This document shows positions 6,296 through 13,233 of a DNA stretch of 17,629 nt, in pieces. Source of the DNA: Burkholderiales bacterium (GTDB lineage Bacteria > Actinomycetota > Thermoleophilia > Gaiellales > Gaiellaceae); contig JAICUZ010000022.1 in the NCBI GenBank assembly GCA_025935595.1, forward strand, positions 1-17,629, given 5' to 3'. A program made the position numbers and the translations under genes. The stretch's first letter is position 1. Every line of letters starts with the position of its first letter. The notes beneath the pieces were generated by a model, which saw only the letters and a program-made list of their open reading frames with translations, had not been told where the DNA came from and did not search any database.

Positions 6296-7975
6296 CTATC
6301 CCCCTAGTCCCGAGCGCCCGGCGAGTGAGGCAGCGGCGGCTCGCGAGCTCAACCCGAGCTTCCGAAGGATGTTCGCGACGTGGCGGTTTGCGGTGTGTTC
6401 GCTAAGGACGAGGCGTTCGGCTATGTCGCGGTTCGTGAGCCCGCGAGAGACGAGGTCGAGCACCTCTAACTCGCGCCGACTCAAACCGGCGAGCGGGCCG
6501 GGCGCTGTTTCGATTAGAGGCGTCGCGCTCGTCTTGCGAAGCGTCTCGAGCATCGCTTCGGCGCGGGTGGTCTCTCCATCGGCTCCGATCTCGCGGAAGT
6601 TCTCGATCGCGACCTCGAACTCCCGCTGTGCCTGATCGGGACGGCCCAGCGCCTCGAGCGTCGCGGCGAGGTCGAGTCGCACGCGGCCAGCGTCAAAGGG
6701 GGCATTGCAGGCGGCGAGCAGGTCGAGTGCATCCTCGAAAGACCGTCGAGCTGCGTCGTGGTCACCGCGCGACGCAGCAAGTACTCCTTCGGCGGAGCGG
6801 ACCGCGGCGAGGATCGGCCGTGTGCGCGCTCGCGCTGCGATCTCGCGGAGCTCGCTCAGGGCCTCGGCTGCGCTTTCGTCCTCGTGGAGCCGAGCGTGTG
6901 CCCTGATCGCCATCTCGAGACCGACGCTTCGCTCGACCCTCCCACGGTCGTGGAACCGACGGAGATAGCGGTCGGCCAGCTCTGCAGCCTCGGCAGGCTG
7001 ATCGCGGTCGAGCGCCATGGCAGCGCGGCCGAGCAGCGAGATCGTGTGCGACTCGCTGCGTGCGAAGAGCTCCGCCGCCTCCGCCGGACGGCCTTGTCGT
7101 CGCCGGAGCTCGCCGAGCCGAGCGATTGCGTCGCCAACCATCGGAGGTCGCGATGCTTGCAGTCCGCCGACAGCTGCGGTGAGCTGGCTCTCTGCTTCGT
7201 CCCAGCGGCCTTGCCAGCTGAGCACGCTCGCGTAGTGCGCCCGGCACGTGTTGAGCAAGAAGATGTCGTGCTGACTGCAGAACTCGCCCACACGCTCGCA
7301 CCACTGGGCGGCGCGGTCGAAGTCGCGCACTCGTTCGCAAGCGGAGATCAGATAGCAGCACGCCCACGCTACGCAGTAGAGGAGACGCGCCTCTCCGGCG
7401 AGCGCCACAGTCGTCGCCTCGTCGAGACGTCCCATCCCTTCTGCGAGCTCGCCGTCACTGACAAGGGCGCGTCCCTCGAGGCCGAGCCCAAGCATCTCGA
7501 GTTCCGGAGTCCCGAACATGCGACCGATCTCGACGGCGCGCGCGGCCAGTTGTCGGGCCTTGGCCGTGTCCTCGTCGAGCGAAACCGCAATGTGCCCCTC
7601 ATGGATGGCGAGCCACCCGTGATCGACACAGGGTTCGAGGTCGTCGATCAGGCTGTGCGCGCGCTGCAGCCAGCCATTGGCTACCGCTGGCTCTCCGCGG
7701 AACATGAGAGCGTCGGCGGCGAGGTAGGCGGCGATGCGCGCCGCCGAGCTCCTGTCGCCGCGCTCGATGTACAGGCGGTAGGCGCATTCTCGAGCGTCGA
7801 AGGTGAGCCGGTCGTCGCCCAGCATGTGGCCGACCCAGCCCATGCCCTCGAGCGCCTCCGGCGTCTCGCCTTGGCTCAAGGACTCCTCGAAGGCGGCTCT
7901 AGCGTCGTTCCACTCGCCGCCGCGCAGGGCCGTCCAGCCGGTCTCGAGCAGCGTCGCGCGGATTGCTTCACTCAC
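6296..7975 (-). CDS. TPR-repeat LuxR-family transcriptional regulator
   Basis: A 559-residue protein. Most of its length is helical repeats with TPR-like Ala/Gly spacing (for example GDHDAARRSFEDALDLLAAC and GRPDQAQREFEVAIENF), ending in a LuxR/FixJ helix-turn-helix from about residue 495: LSRRELEVLDLVSRGLTNRD, IAERLVLSEHTANRHVANIL, RKLGLSSRAA. It lacks the N-terminal ATPase of the LAL/MalT class, so it resembles the tail half of those regulators. The start is GTG 7975; no strong ribosome site is seen. It is divergent from the cyclase-ATPase-TPR gene, and its TPR region is of the same general kind as that protein's, which suggests a related signalling role. It is also upstream of, and codirectional with, the secreted-protein operon, a possible target. 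Confidence 0.88.
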   Translation of the reverse strand: MSEAIRATLLETGWTALRGGEWNDARAAFEESLSQGETPEALEGMGWVGHMLGDDRLTFDARECAYRLYIERGDRSSAARIAAYLAADALMFRGEPAVANGWLQRAHSLIDDLEPCVDHGWLAIHEGHIAVSLDEDTAKARQLAARAVEIGRMFGTPELEMLGLGLEGRALVSDGELAEGMGRLDEATTVALAGEARLLYCVAWACCYLISACERVRDFDRAAQWCERVGEFCSQHDIFLLNTCRAHYASVLSWQGRWDEAESQLTAAVGGLQASRPPMVGDAIARLGELRRRQGRPAEAAELFARSESHTISLLGRAAMALDRDQPAEAAELADRYLRRFHDRGRVERSVGLEMAIRAHARLHEDESAAEALSELREIAARARTRPILAAVRSAEGVLAASRGDHDAARRSFEDALDLLAACNAPFDAGRVRLDLAATLEALGRPDQAQREFEVAIENFREIGADGETTRAEAMLETLRKTSATPLIETAPGPLAGLSRRELEVLDLVSRGLTNRDIAERLVLSEHTANRHVANILRKLGLSSRAAAASLAGRSGLGG

Positions 7976-8284
7976 ACAGACGAGTATGAATCAGGCGCCG
8001 GTACTGGTCGACTCGCCGCTAGGAAAGCGACGATGGCGTCTGTGAAGTCCGAGCGGTCGGGTCAGTCAGCGCGACGGGCGGCAATCCAGGAGAACGGCTG
8101 GACAACACCGCTCGCGGTCTTCCGTTCAGGGCGCCCGCTTTACGTCCGCGGTGGCTGCGATCAGCAGCAGCAAGATCGGAGCCATTGACTCGACCGTGGT
8201 CGAGGCACCTCGCCCGAGACGGCAACGCCACCATCGGGAACTCTGAGCTTTCTTTTGTCGTCCAACTGAGGCAAGCTTGCATGG
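7976..8284. promoter_or_regulatory. Divergent intergenic region between LuxR-type regulator and cyclase-ATPase genes
   Basis: A stretch of 309 bases that should hold promoters for both flanking genes. I cannot fix any -10/-35 box with confidence. One short frame, ATG 8033 to TGA 8188 (51 residues), is preceded by AGGAAAG at suitable spacing, but its product is Arg/Ser/Gln-rich with no recognisable fold, so I do not call it a gene. No clear inverted repeat operator was seen. Confidence 0.4.
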
Positions 8285-11251
8285 ATGGCGTTCTGCTCCG
8301 CGTGCGGACACGCGGTTGGGCCGGGCGCTCGCTTCTGCGAGGCGTGTGGAGCGCCCGTGGCGACGGTCGAACCGAGCGAGGTGCGAAAGACGGTCACCGT
8401 TCTCTTCTGCGACCTGACCGGTTCGACTGCACTGGGCGAGTCGCTCGATCCGGAGCCGCTCCGTGCTCTCCTCGCCCGCTACTTCGAGCGGATGAAGGTC
8501 ATCGTCGAACGGCACGGTGGCACGGTCGAGAAGTTCATCGGCGATGCGGTGATGGCGGTCTTCGGCATCCCGCAATCGCATGAGGACGACGCGCTCCGCG
8601 CCGTGCGCGCTGCTGCGGAGATGCGAGACGCGTTACCGGAGCTGGGGATCACGGGCCGCATCGGGGTCATGACGGGAGAGGTCGTTACCGGGACGGAGGA
8701 GCGGCTGGCGACGGGTGACGCGGTCAATGTCGCGGCGCGGCTGGAGCAGGCCGCCGCGCCCGGCGAGGTCCTCGTCGGGGAGTCCACGCTTGCCCTTGTC
8801 CGCGGCGCGGTCGAGGTCGAGACGTGCGAACCGCTTGCATTGAAAGGGAAGTCCGAACCGGTGACTGCGTTCCGCCTCATTGCCGTGCGCGATCCGCCCG
8901 AACGTGCTCACGACGCGGCGCTCGTTGGGCGGGAGCGCGAGCGCGAGACGCTGCTCGGCGCGTGGCGAGGCGTAGTCGGCGAGCCGCGTTGCGAACTCGT
9001 GACCGTTCTCGGTGAGGCCGGAGTGGGGAAGTCACGCCTCGTCAGCGAGCTTCTTGCCTCGCTTGACACACGCATCGCTCGCGGACGTTGCCTCCCATAC
9101 GGCGAAGGCGTCGGCTACTGGCCAGTCGTCGAGGTGGTGAAGCAACTCGCGGTCGTTCCGGTGCAGGCAAACGCTGCTTCTGCGATCCGTTCTCTGCTCG
9201 GCGAGTCCAACGCTCCGACTTCGGCCGACGAGATCGCCTGGGCCTTCCGGAAGACGCTCGAGCAGGCCGGGACCGAGGGGCCGCTCGTCGTCGTCTTCGA
9301 CGACGTTCAGTGGGGCGAAGCGGCGTTCCTCGACCTCATCGAGCACGTCGCACTCTTCTCCGCTGGCGTGCCGCTGCTACTGGTCTGCATGGCGCGACCC
9401 GAACTGCTCGACGCACGACCGGGTTGGCCGATAACGCTGCGGCTCGATCCGCTCCCGGAAGAGGCGGTCGAACAGCTCATTCCGCAGTCGATCGCAACCG
9501 AGCTGAGAGCGCGGATCTTGCACACCGCCGGCGGCAATCCGCTGTTCGTGCATGAGATGGTCGCGATGGTCGCGGAGACCGAGGGCGAAGTGGTAGTGCC
9601 GCCGACGTTACAGGCGCTGCTTGCAGCTCGGCTCGACCAGCTCGAGCGGCCCGAGCGCGCGGTACTCGAGCGCGGTGCGATCGAAGGCGAGATCTTCCAC
9701 CGCGGCGCGGTTCAGGCGCTCGCCGACGAGGAACACGTCACACCGCGGCTCGCCGCACTCGTGCGCAGGCAGCTCATCCGACCCGACCGCAGTCAACTTC
9801 CCGGCGACGACGGCTTCCGCTTCCGGCACTTGCTGATCCGCGACGCCGCTTACGACGCGTTGCCCAAGAGCGTCCGTGCCGACCTCCACGCCGCGTTCGG
9901 GCGCTGGCTGGAGAAGCACGGCGAATCGCTCGTCGAGCTCGACGAGATCCTCGCGTACCACTATGACGAGGCCTGCCGCTATCGGAACGAGCTCGGCCTT
10001 CCGCCTGATCCGGAAATCGTCAGGGCGGCACGGGAGCGCATGCGGGCGACCGGGGACCGCCTTTCATTCCGCCTGAACAACGATGGGGCGGTGCGCGCCT
10101 ACGCCCGGGCGCTCGAGCTCGCCGGCGACGAGGTCGATGTCGTTGTCGCCTTCCATCTGGCCGACGGGCTCTTCTGGGGCGGCCAGGGAGACGAGGCAAT
10201 GGAGCGGATTCGCGAGCTCGCCGCGCGTGCCGACGCCGCGACAGACCGAGCGGCGCTCCTCTGTGCGCGGCTCCTGGAGCTGACGATGCTCACCGCCCGT
10301 GAACCCGAGGGCGCGACCGAGCGGCTCGATGCTCTGGTCGCCGAAGCGGAGCCGGAGTTCACGGAGGCAGGGAACGAGTTCGGTCTCTACGTGGTCGCTC
10401 GCGCCAGGGGTCAGATCGCGAGTATCCGTGGGCGCCTCGACGCGATGGTGGAGGCGTACAGCGACGCTGCGGAGCGCGCTCGACAGGTCGGATTCTCGGT
10501 CAACGTCAGGGGCTGGCAGACGAGCGGCCGCGTCCACGGCACCACGCCTTTCCCGGAGCTCCTCGCCTGGATCGAGAGTCTTGATCCGGACGAGCGGCGG
10601 AACCGCTTCGTGCGCTTCGGGTATGCACGGGCCCTCGCGGCAACCGGCCAACTCGCCGAGGCGCGGGAGGCACTCGTGGCGCTGCGTGAGGAGCAGGTCG
10701 ACCAGGGGCTCTCGACGATGAGGCTTGCTCACACCGACCTCGCCTGCATGGAGGTGGAGGAGCTCGCAGGCGACCTGGCTGTTGCAGCCGCCGTGGGCGA
10801 GTCTGGATGCAAAGCGCTCGAGGAAGACGGAGATCTGGGCGTCCTCTCGACCTACGCCGCGAAGCTGGCCCGCATCCTCTGTGAGCTGGGCCGCCTCGAT
10901 GAGGCCGAGGCGTGGGCGGAGCGGGGACGCGAGCTCGGCGCCGAAGACGACGCGATGACCCAGGTCTTGTGGCGCGAGGCCAAGGCGCTCGTCGCGGCGA
11001 AACGCGGTCGCACCGAGGAGGCGGTGCGGCTGGCGCGGCACGCCGTCGAGATGGCGCTCGAGACCGACATGCTCCATGAGCAAGCCGATGCCTACTCCGA
11101 CCTTGCGGAGGTGACCGCGCTTGTGGGCGATTCCGCCGGCGCTGCGGAGGCGTACGAGCAGGCTCTCAGCCTCTACCAACAGAAGGGGAACATCGTCTCC
11201 GCCAAGCAGGCCCAAGCGCGGCTAGACAACCTCACGTTTTCGGCCGCGTGA
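8285..11251 (+). CDS. Zinc-ribbon, class III adenylate cyclase, AAA-type ATPase and TPR protein
   Basis: A 988-residue signalling protein. Residues 4-21 form a zinc ribbon (CSAC-x13-CEAC). Residues about 35-200 are a class III nucleotide cyclase with metal-binding D43 (LFCDLTGS) and D87 (GDAVMAVFG), the K83 expected for ATP, and transition-state N148 and R152 (DAVNVAARLE), so the catalytic set looks complete. A P-loop ATPase begins near 210 with Walker A GEAGVGKS (243-250) and Walker B VVVFDDVQW near 337. The remainder, about 600-980, is TPR-like helical repeats. This architecture is common in actinobacteria and proteobacteria; product is presumed cAMP, input unknown. ATG 8285 is supported by the zinc ribbon beginning at once; only a weak GAGG lies upstream. 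Divergent from the TPR-LuxR gene. Confidence 0.92.
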   Translation: MAFCSACGHAVGPGARFCEACGAPVATVEPSEVRKTVTVLFCDLTGSTALGESLDPEPLRALLARYFERMKVIVERHGGTVEKFIGDAVMAVFGIPQSHEDDALRAVRAAAEMRDALPELGITGRIGVMTGEVVTGTEERLATGDAVNVAARLEQAAAPGEVLVGESTLALVRGAVEVETCEPLALKGKSEPVTAFRLIAVRDPPERAHDAALVGRERERETLLGAWRGVVGEPRCELVTVLGEAGVGKSRLVSELLASLDTRIARGRCLPYGEGVGYWPVVEVVKQLAVVPVQANAASAIRSLLGESNAPTSADEIAWAFRKTLEQAGTEGPLVVVFDDVQWGEAAFLDLIEHVALFSAGVPLLLVCMARPELLDARPGWPITLRLDPLPEEAVEQLIPQSIATELRARILHTAGGNPLFVHEMVAMVAETEGEVVVPPTLQALLAARLDQLERPERAVLERGAIEGEIFHRGAVQALADEEHVTPRLAALVRRQLIRPDRSQLPGDDGFRFRHLLIRDAAYDALPKSVRADLHAAFGRWLEKHGESLVELDEILAYHYDEACRYRNELGLPPDPEIVRAARERMRATGDRLSFRLNNDGAVRAYARALELAGDEVDVVVAFHLADGLFWGGQGDEAMERIRELAARADAATDRAALLCARLLELTMLTAREPEGATERLDALVAEAEPEFTEAGNEFGLYVVARARGQIASIRGRLDAMVEAYSDAAERARQVGFSVNVRGWQTSGRVHGTTPFPELLAWIESLDPDERRNRFVRFGYARALAATGQLAEAREALVALREEQVDQGLSTMRLAHTDLACMEVEELAGDLAVAAAVGESGCKALEEDGDLGVLSTYAAKLARILCELGRLDEAEAWAERGRELGAEDDAMTQVLWREAKALVAAKRGRTEEAVRLARHAVEMALETDMLHEQADAYSDLAEVTALVGDSAGAAEAYEQALSLYQQKGNIVSAKQAQARLDNLTFSAA

Positions 11252-11315
11252 GGTCTTAAGGTAGTTGCTGGCGGAGCGAGATCGAATCGAGACCCCCGAA
11301 TCTCTAGGAGGCCCG

Positions 11316-12104
11316 ATGGCTGTCGAAGTTGCGATCGATGTCGAGCTACTGAAGAGTGAGATCAAGAAGACCTACGCGTCCGTTTCCGAGCAGCCGCAGA
11401 CGGAGTTCATCTTCCCGACCGGCCGCGCCTGGGCTGAAGACCTGGACTACCCGAGAGAGCTCGACAACGTGCCCGAGGCGGCGGTCGAGTCGTTCGCCGG
11501 TGTTGCTAATCCGTGGACGATGGGACGGCTCGCCGAAGGTGAGCGGGTGCTCGACCTCGGATCCGGTGCCGGCACTGACTCGCTGATCGCCGCCCAGATG
11601 GTCGGGCCAACCGGCAGCGTTATCGGCATTGACATGACGCCGGCGATGCTCAGCAAAGCGCGGGGCGCCGCCGCGGAGACGGGCGTCTCCAACGTCGAGT
11701 TCGTCGAGAGCGAGGCCGAGCACTTGCCGTTCCCCGATGGGAGCTTTGACGTCGTGATCTCGAACGGCGTGATCGACTTGATCCCCGACAAGGACGCCGT
11801 GTTCGCCGAGCTGTACCGCGTGCTCACACCCGGCGGGCGCATTCAGATTGCCGACGTGACGATCCAGAACCCCGTGAGCGCGGAAGGCCGCCGCAACATC
11901 GATCTCTGGACCGGCTGAATTGCCGGTGCGCTGCTGGAAGCAGCGTATGCGAAGCTCCTAGAACGACACGGCTTCGAGCGAATCGAGACCGGACAGCTCG
12001 TCGATACGTACGCTCGCTCGAAGTTCGAGGACACCCGTCGTAAGGCGCAGAAGTTCGGTGCCCGCGGCACGACGCTGAAGGCATACAAGGCAGACGAGAG
12101 ATGA
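11316..12104 (+). CDS. ArsM/AS3MT-like SAM methyltransferase, candidate selenoprotein (UGA = Sec at codon 201)
   Basis: The start ATG 11316 follows AGGAGG. The SAM domain has motif I VLDLGSGAGTDS, then VIGIDMTPAMLSKAR, AEHLPFPDGSFDVVISNG, VIDLIPDKDAVFAELYRVL and TPGGRIQIADV. The frame then meets TGA at 11916-11918, straight after NIDLWTG, and continues without interruption for 61 codons (IAGALLEAAYAKLLERHGFE ... ARSKFEDTRRKAQKF ... TTLKAYKADER) to TGA at 12102-12104. In ArsM-type enzymes this motif is WTGC-IAGAL, so UGA replaces a conserved Cys (aligning with Cys206 of AS3MT). A SECIS-like hairpin follows. The readthrough stop overlaps the next gene's ATG by four bases. The other catalytic Cys (SNC-VI) is Gly here. 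If UGA acts as stop, the product is 200 residues and lacks the C-terminal domain. A nonsense mutation is the alternative. Confidence 0.82.
11926..11948 (+). promoter_or_regulatory. Bacterial SECIS-like stem-loop after UGA of the ArsM-like gene
   Basis: CGCTGCT (11929-11935) pairs perfectly with AGCAGCG (11939-11945), and the stem extends by U-A and two G-U pairs to 11926/11948. The loop is GGA. Counting the U of UGA as position 1, the loop Gs are at 21 and 22, close to the G23 position of the E. coli fdhF element. It lies wholly within the coding sequence after the UGA, as bacterial SelB-dependent elements do. Confidence 0.7.
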
Positions 12105-12814
12105 CGCCCGTGCTCGATCCAGAAGGGGCGCATCTCGCCGCGCTGCGTCGGCTCGGCGACTTCCGGGCTCGGCGCGTGCTCGAGTTCGGCTGCGGCGATG
12201 GCCGACTCACCGTCTCCATCGCTCGTGAAGCGGCGCACGTGCTTGCTTTCGACATCGACGGGGATGGGGTCGAGCGGGCGCGCCAGTCGCTCCCAGCAGA
12301 ACTGGCGGAGCGGATCGACTACCGCGTTGCGTCTGGAAAGGAGATCGAAATCGAACGACACGCGTTCGAAATCGCCCTCTTTTCGTGGTCACTCTGATGA
12401 GTGGATCCCGAGGACGTCGTGTACGTCCTGCGCAACATGATCGGAGCGGTCGAGCCGTGCGGGCTCATCTTCGACCTGCAAGTGATCCGGCCAGACCCGG
12501 TTGTCGAGGCTGCCGGGCAAGTCGTGTGCGAAATCGACGGCTCACCGCTGTTCCGGATGGCCGACGCGGCCGCGGTGGCGCTCGACGCTGCGGTGCGTGA
12601 CGGTGTCCTGAGCGAGGAGGCACGGGATGACCACGACGTGCGCGAGCACTACGCAACCGGTGCGGAGCTGATCGAAAGCTTTGCGGCGAAGAAACGGAAG
12701 CTGCCGGTCGCGGCGATGCCGCAGTTGCGGCAACTCGGGTCGTGCGCTGTTCGCGACAGCTGCCGACTTCGCAGGCTCCGTGTTGCTTCCGCCGCGAGAA
12801 TCAGCGTCGCGTAA
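12101..12814 (+). CDS. Class I SAM methyltransferase with tandem UGA-UGA, candidate di-selenocysteine protein
   Basis: The frame is ATG 12101 to TAA 12814 (237 residues) with two consecutive TGA codons, 99 and 100 (12395-12400). Before them are motif I VLEFGCGDGRLTVSIAREA, the AFDIDGDGVERAR acidic loop and AFEIALFSWSL; after them comes VDPEDVVYVLRN, VEPCGLIFDLQVI (the usual GG-L strand-5 region) and a C-terminal helix region ending RDSCRLRRLRVA. Both halves sit in one frame, and together they make one complete Rossmann methyltransferase; neither half alone would. The break falls just after strand 4, where I recall Cys-Cys in related proteins (WSLCCV). A stem-loop follows at SECIS spacing. The start overlaps the readthrough end of the preceding UGA-containing gene by ATGA. 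Substrate unknown. Alternatives: double nonsense mutation (improbable) or two separate fragments. Confidence 0.8.
12411..12429 (+). promoter_or_regulatory. Bacterial SECIS-like stem-loop after the tandem UGA
   Basis: AGGACGT (12411-12417) pairs perfectly with ACGTCCT (12423-12429), a 7-bp stem with loop CGTGT. The loop G at 12419 is at position 22 counted from the U of the second UGA and 25 from the first, both within the range of known bacterial SECIS elements. A single element would have to serve both UGA codons. Confidence 0.65.
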
Positions 12815-12983
12815 AGACGCGGCGGAGGCCGACGCCGAGCGCGGCTACCGCGCCGACTGCAATACCGACCAGGTTCGTCTGTACGCAGGTCCGGCAAGCG
12901 TTGCAGCAAGCGGTCGCCATCGGGGCATGTTCTCCGTACTTGGCTGTCACCTGTGAGACGCGCAGCGTGGCGATCTGCTTCAC
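12801..12983 (-). CDS. Small Cys-rich single-pass membrane protein
   Basis: A 60-residue frame from GTG 12983 to TGA 12801. The middle holds four Cys in a tight cluster, ACCNACRTC (CC-x2-C-x2-C), followed by a hydrophobic helix (LVGIAVGAVAALGVGL) and a basic end RRVFTRR. A shorter start at ATG, giving MATACCNACRTC as the N-terminus with GGAG upstream, is equally possible. It runs convergently into the tandem-UGA methyltransferase and its stop lies inside that gene's last codons. The Cys cluster next to a membrane helix suggests metal, thiol or selenium handling, but no family is recognised. The coherent fold-like composition argues it is real; its size keeps confidence moderate. Confidence 0.5.
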   Translation of the reverse strand: MKQIATLRVSQVTAKYGEHAPMATACCNACRTCVQTNLVGIAVGAVAALGVGLRRVFTRR

Positions 12984-13062
12984 GCCTGAACTGTAGACGG
13001 GCCAGCGGCTCCAAAACGGGTTGCTCGGCGGGTTCCCATCCGCTGCGCCGGCATCGACTCGT

Positions 13063-13116
13063 GGGAAACCGCCATATTCGGTGCCGAATTGTTGGAACCG
13101 AATATGGAAGTTTCCC
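13063..13116. repeat. Long imperfect inverted repeat directly downstream of tRNA-Tyr
   Basis: CCATATTCGGT (13072-13082) and ACCGAATATGG (13097-13107) are perfect 11-bp inverted copies with a 14-base loop. Outside a 2x2 internal loop, GGGAAAC (13063-13069) pairs with GTTTCCC (13110-13116). Within the loop a further CCGAAT copy allows an alternative hairpin ATTCGG-TG-CCGAAT (13076-13089). It is A/T-richer than its surroundings. It may be the tRNA transcription terminator or processing hairpin, although no U-run follows on the minus strand. Confidence 0.75.
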
Positions 13117-13122
13117 TGATGA

Positions 13123-13204
13123 TGGGGGCGGGAGGATTCGAACCTCCGTAGGCTGAGCCGACGGGTTTACAGCCCGTTCCCTTTGGCCGCTCGGGCACAC
13201 CCCC
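13123..13204 (-). tRNA. tRNA-Tyr (anticodon GTA)
   Basis: An 82-base class II tRNA. The acceptor stem GGGGGUG pairs with CGCCCCC (one U-G), discriminator A. The anticodon arm is ACGGG-CUGUAAA-CCCGU with anticodon GUA. A variable arm with GGC-UCA-GCC, as expected for bacterial tRNA-Tyr, and a T-arm GGAGG-UUCGAAU-CCUCC follow. CCA is not encoded. It lies head-to-head with the flavoprotein gene, with its 5' end 29 bases before that gene's start. Confidence 0.95.
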
Positions 13205-13233
13205 GGGAGAGCGCGGATTGTAGCCTCTGGCGC

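Noticed and set aside
12401..12814. Separate gene starting at GTG 12401 after the tandem UGA
   Set aside because: It is in the same frame as the upstream half, begins in the middle of a Rossmann fold, and has no ribosome site; readthrough explains both halves.
11316..12814. Reading both methyltransferases as pseudogenes
   Set aside because: All three interruptions are TGA with no frameshift, no TAG or TAA, one lies at a conserved Cys and the others where I recall a Cys pair; each is followed by a hairpin. Decay would not be this selective. Not fully excluded without genome-wide sel genes.
13183..13233. Upstream start for the flavoprotein gene
   Set aside because: It would begin inside tRNA-Tyr; GTG 13234 puts the FAD motif at the expected N-terminal position.
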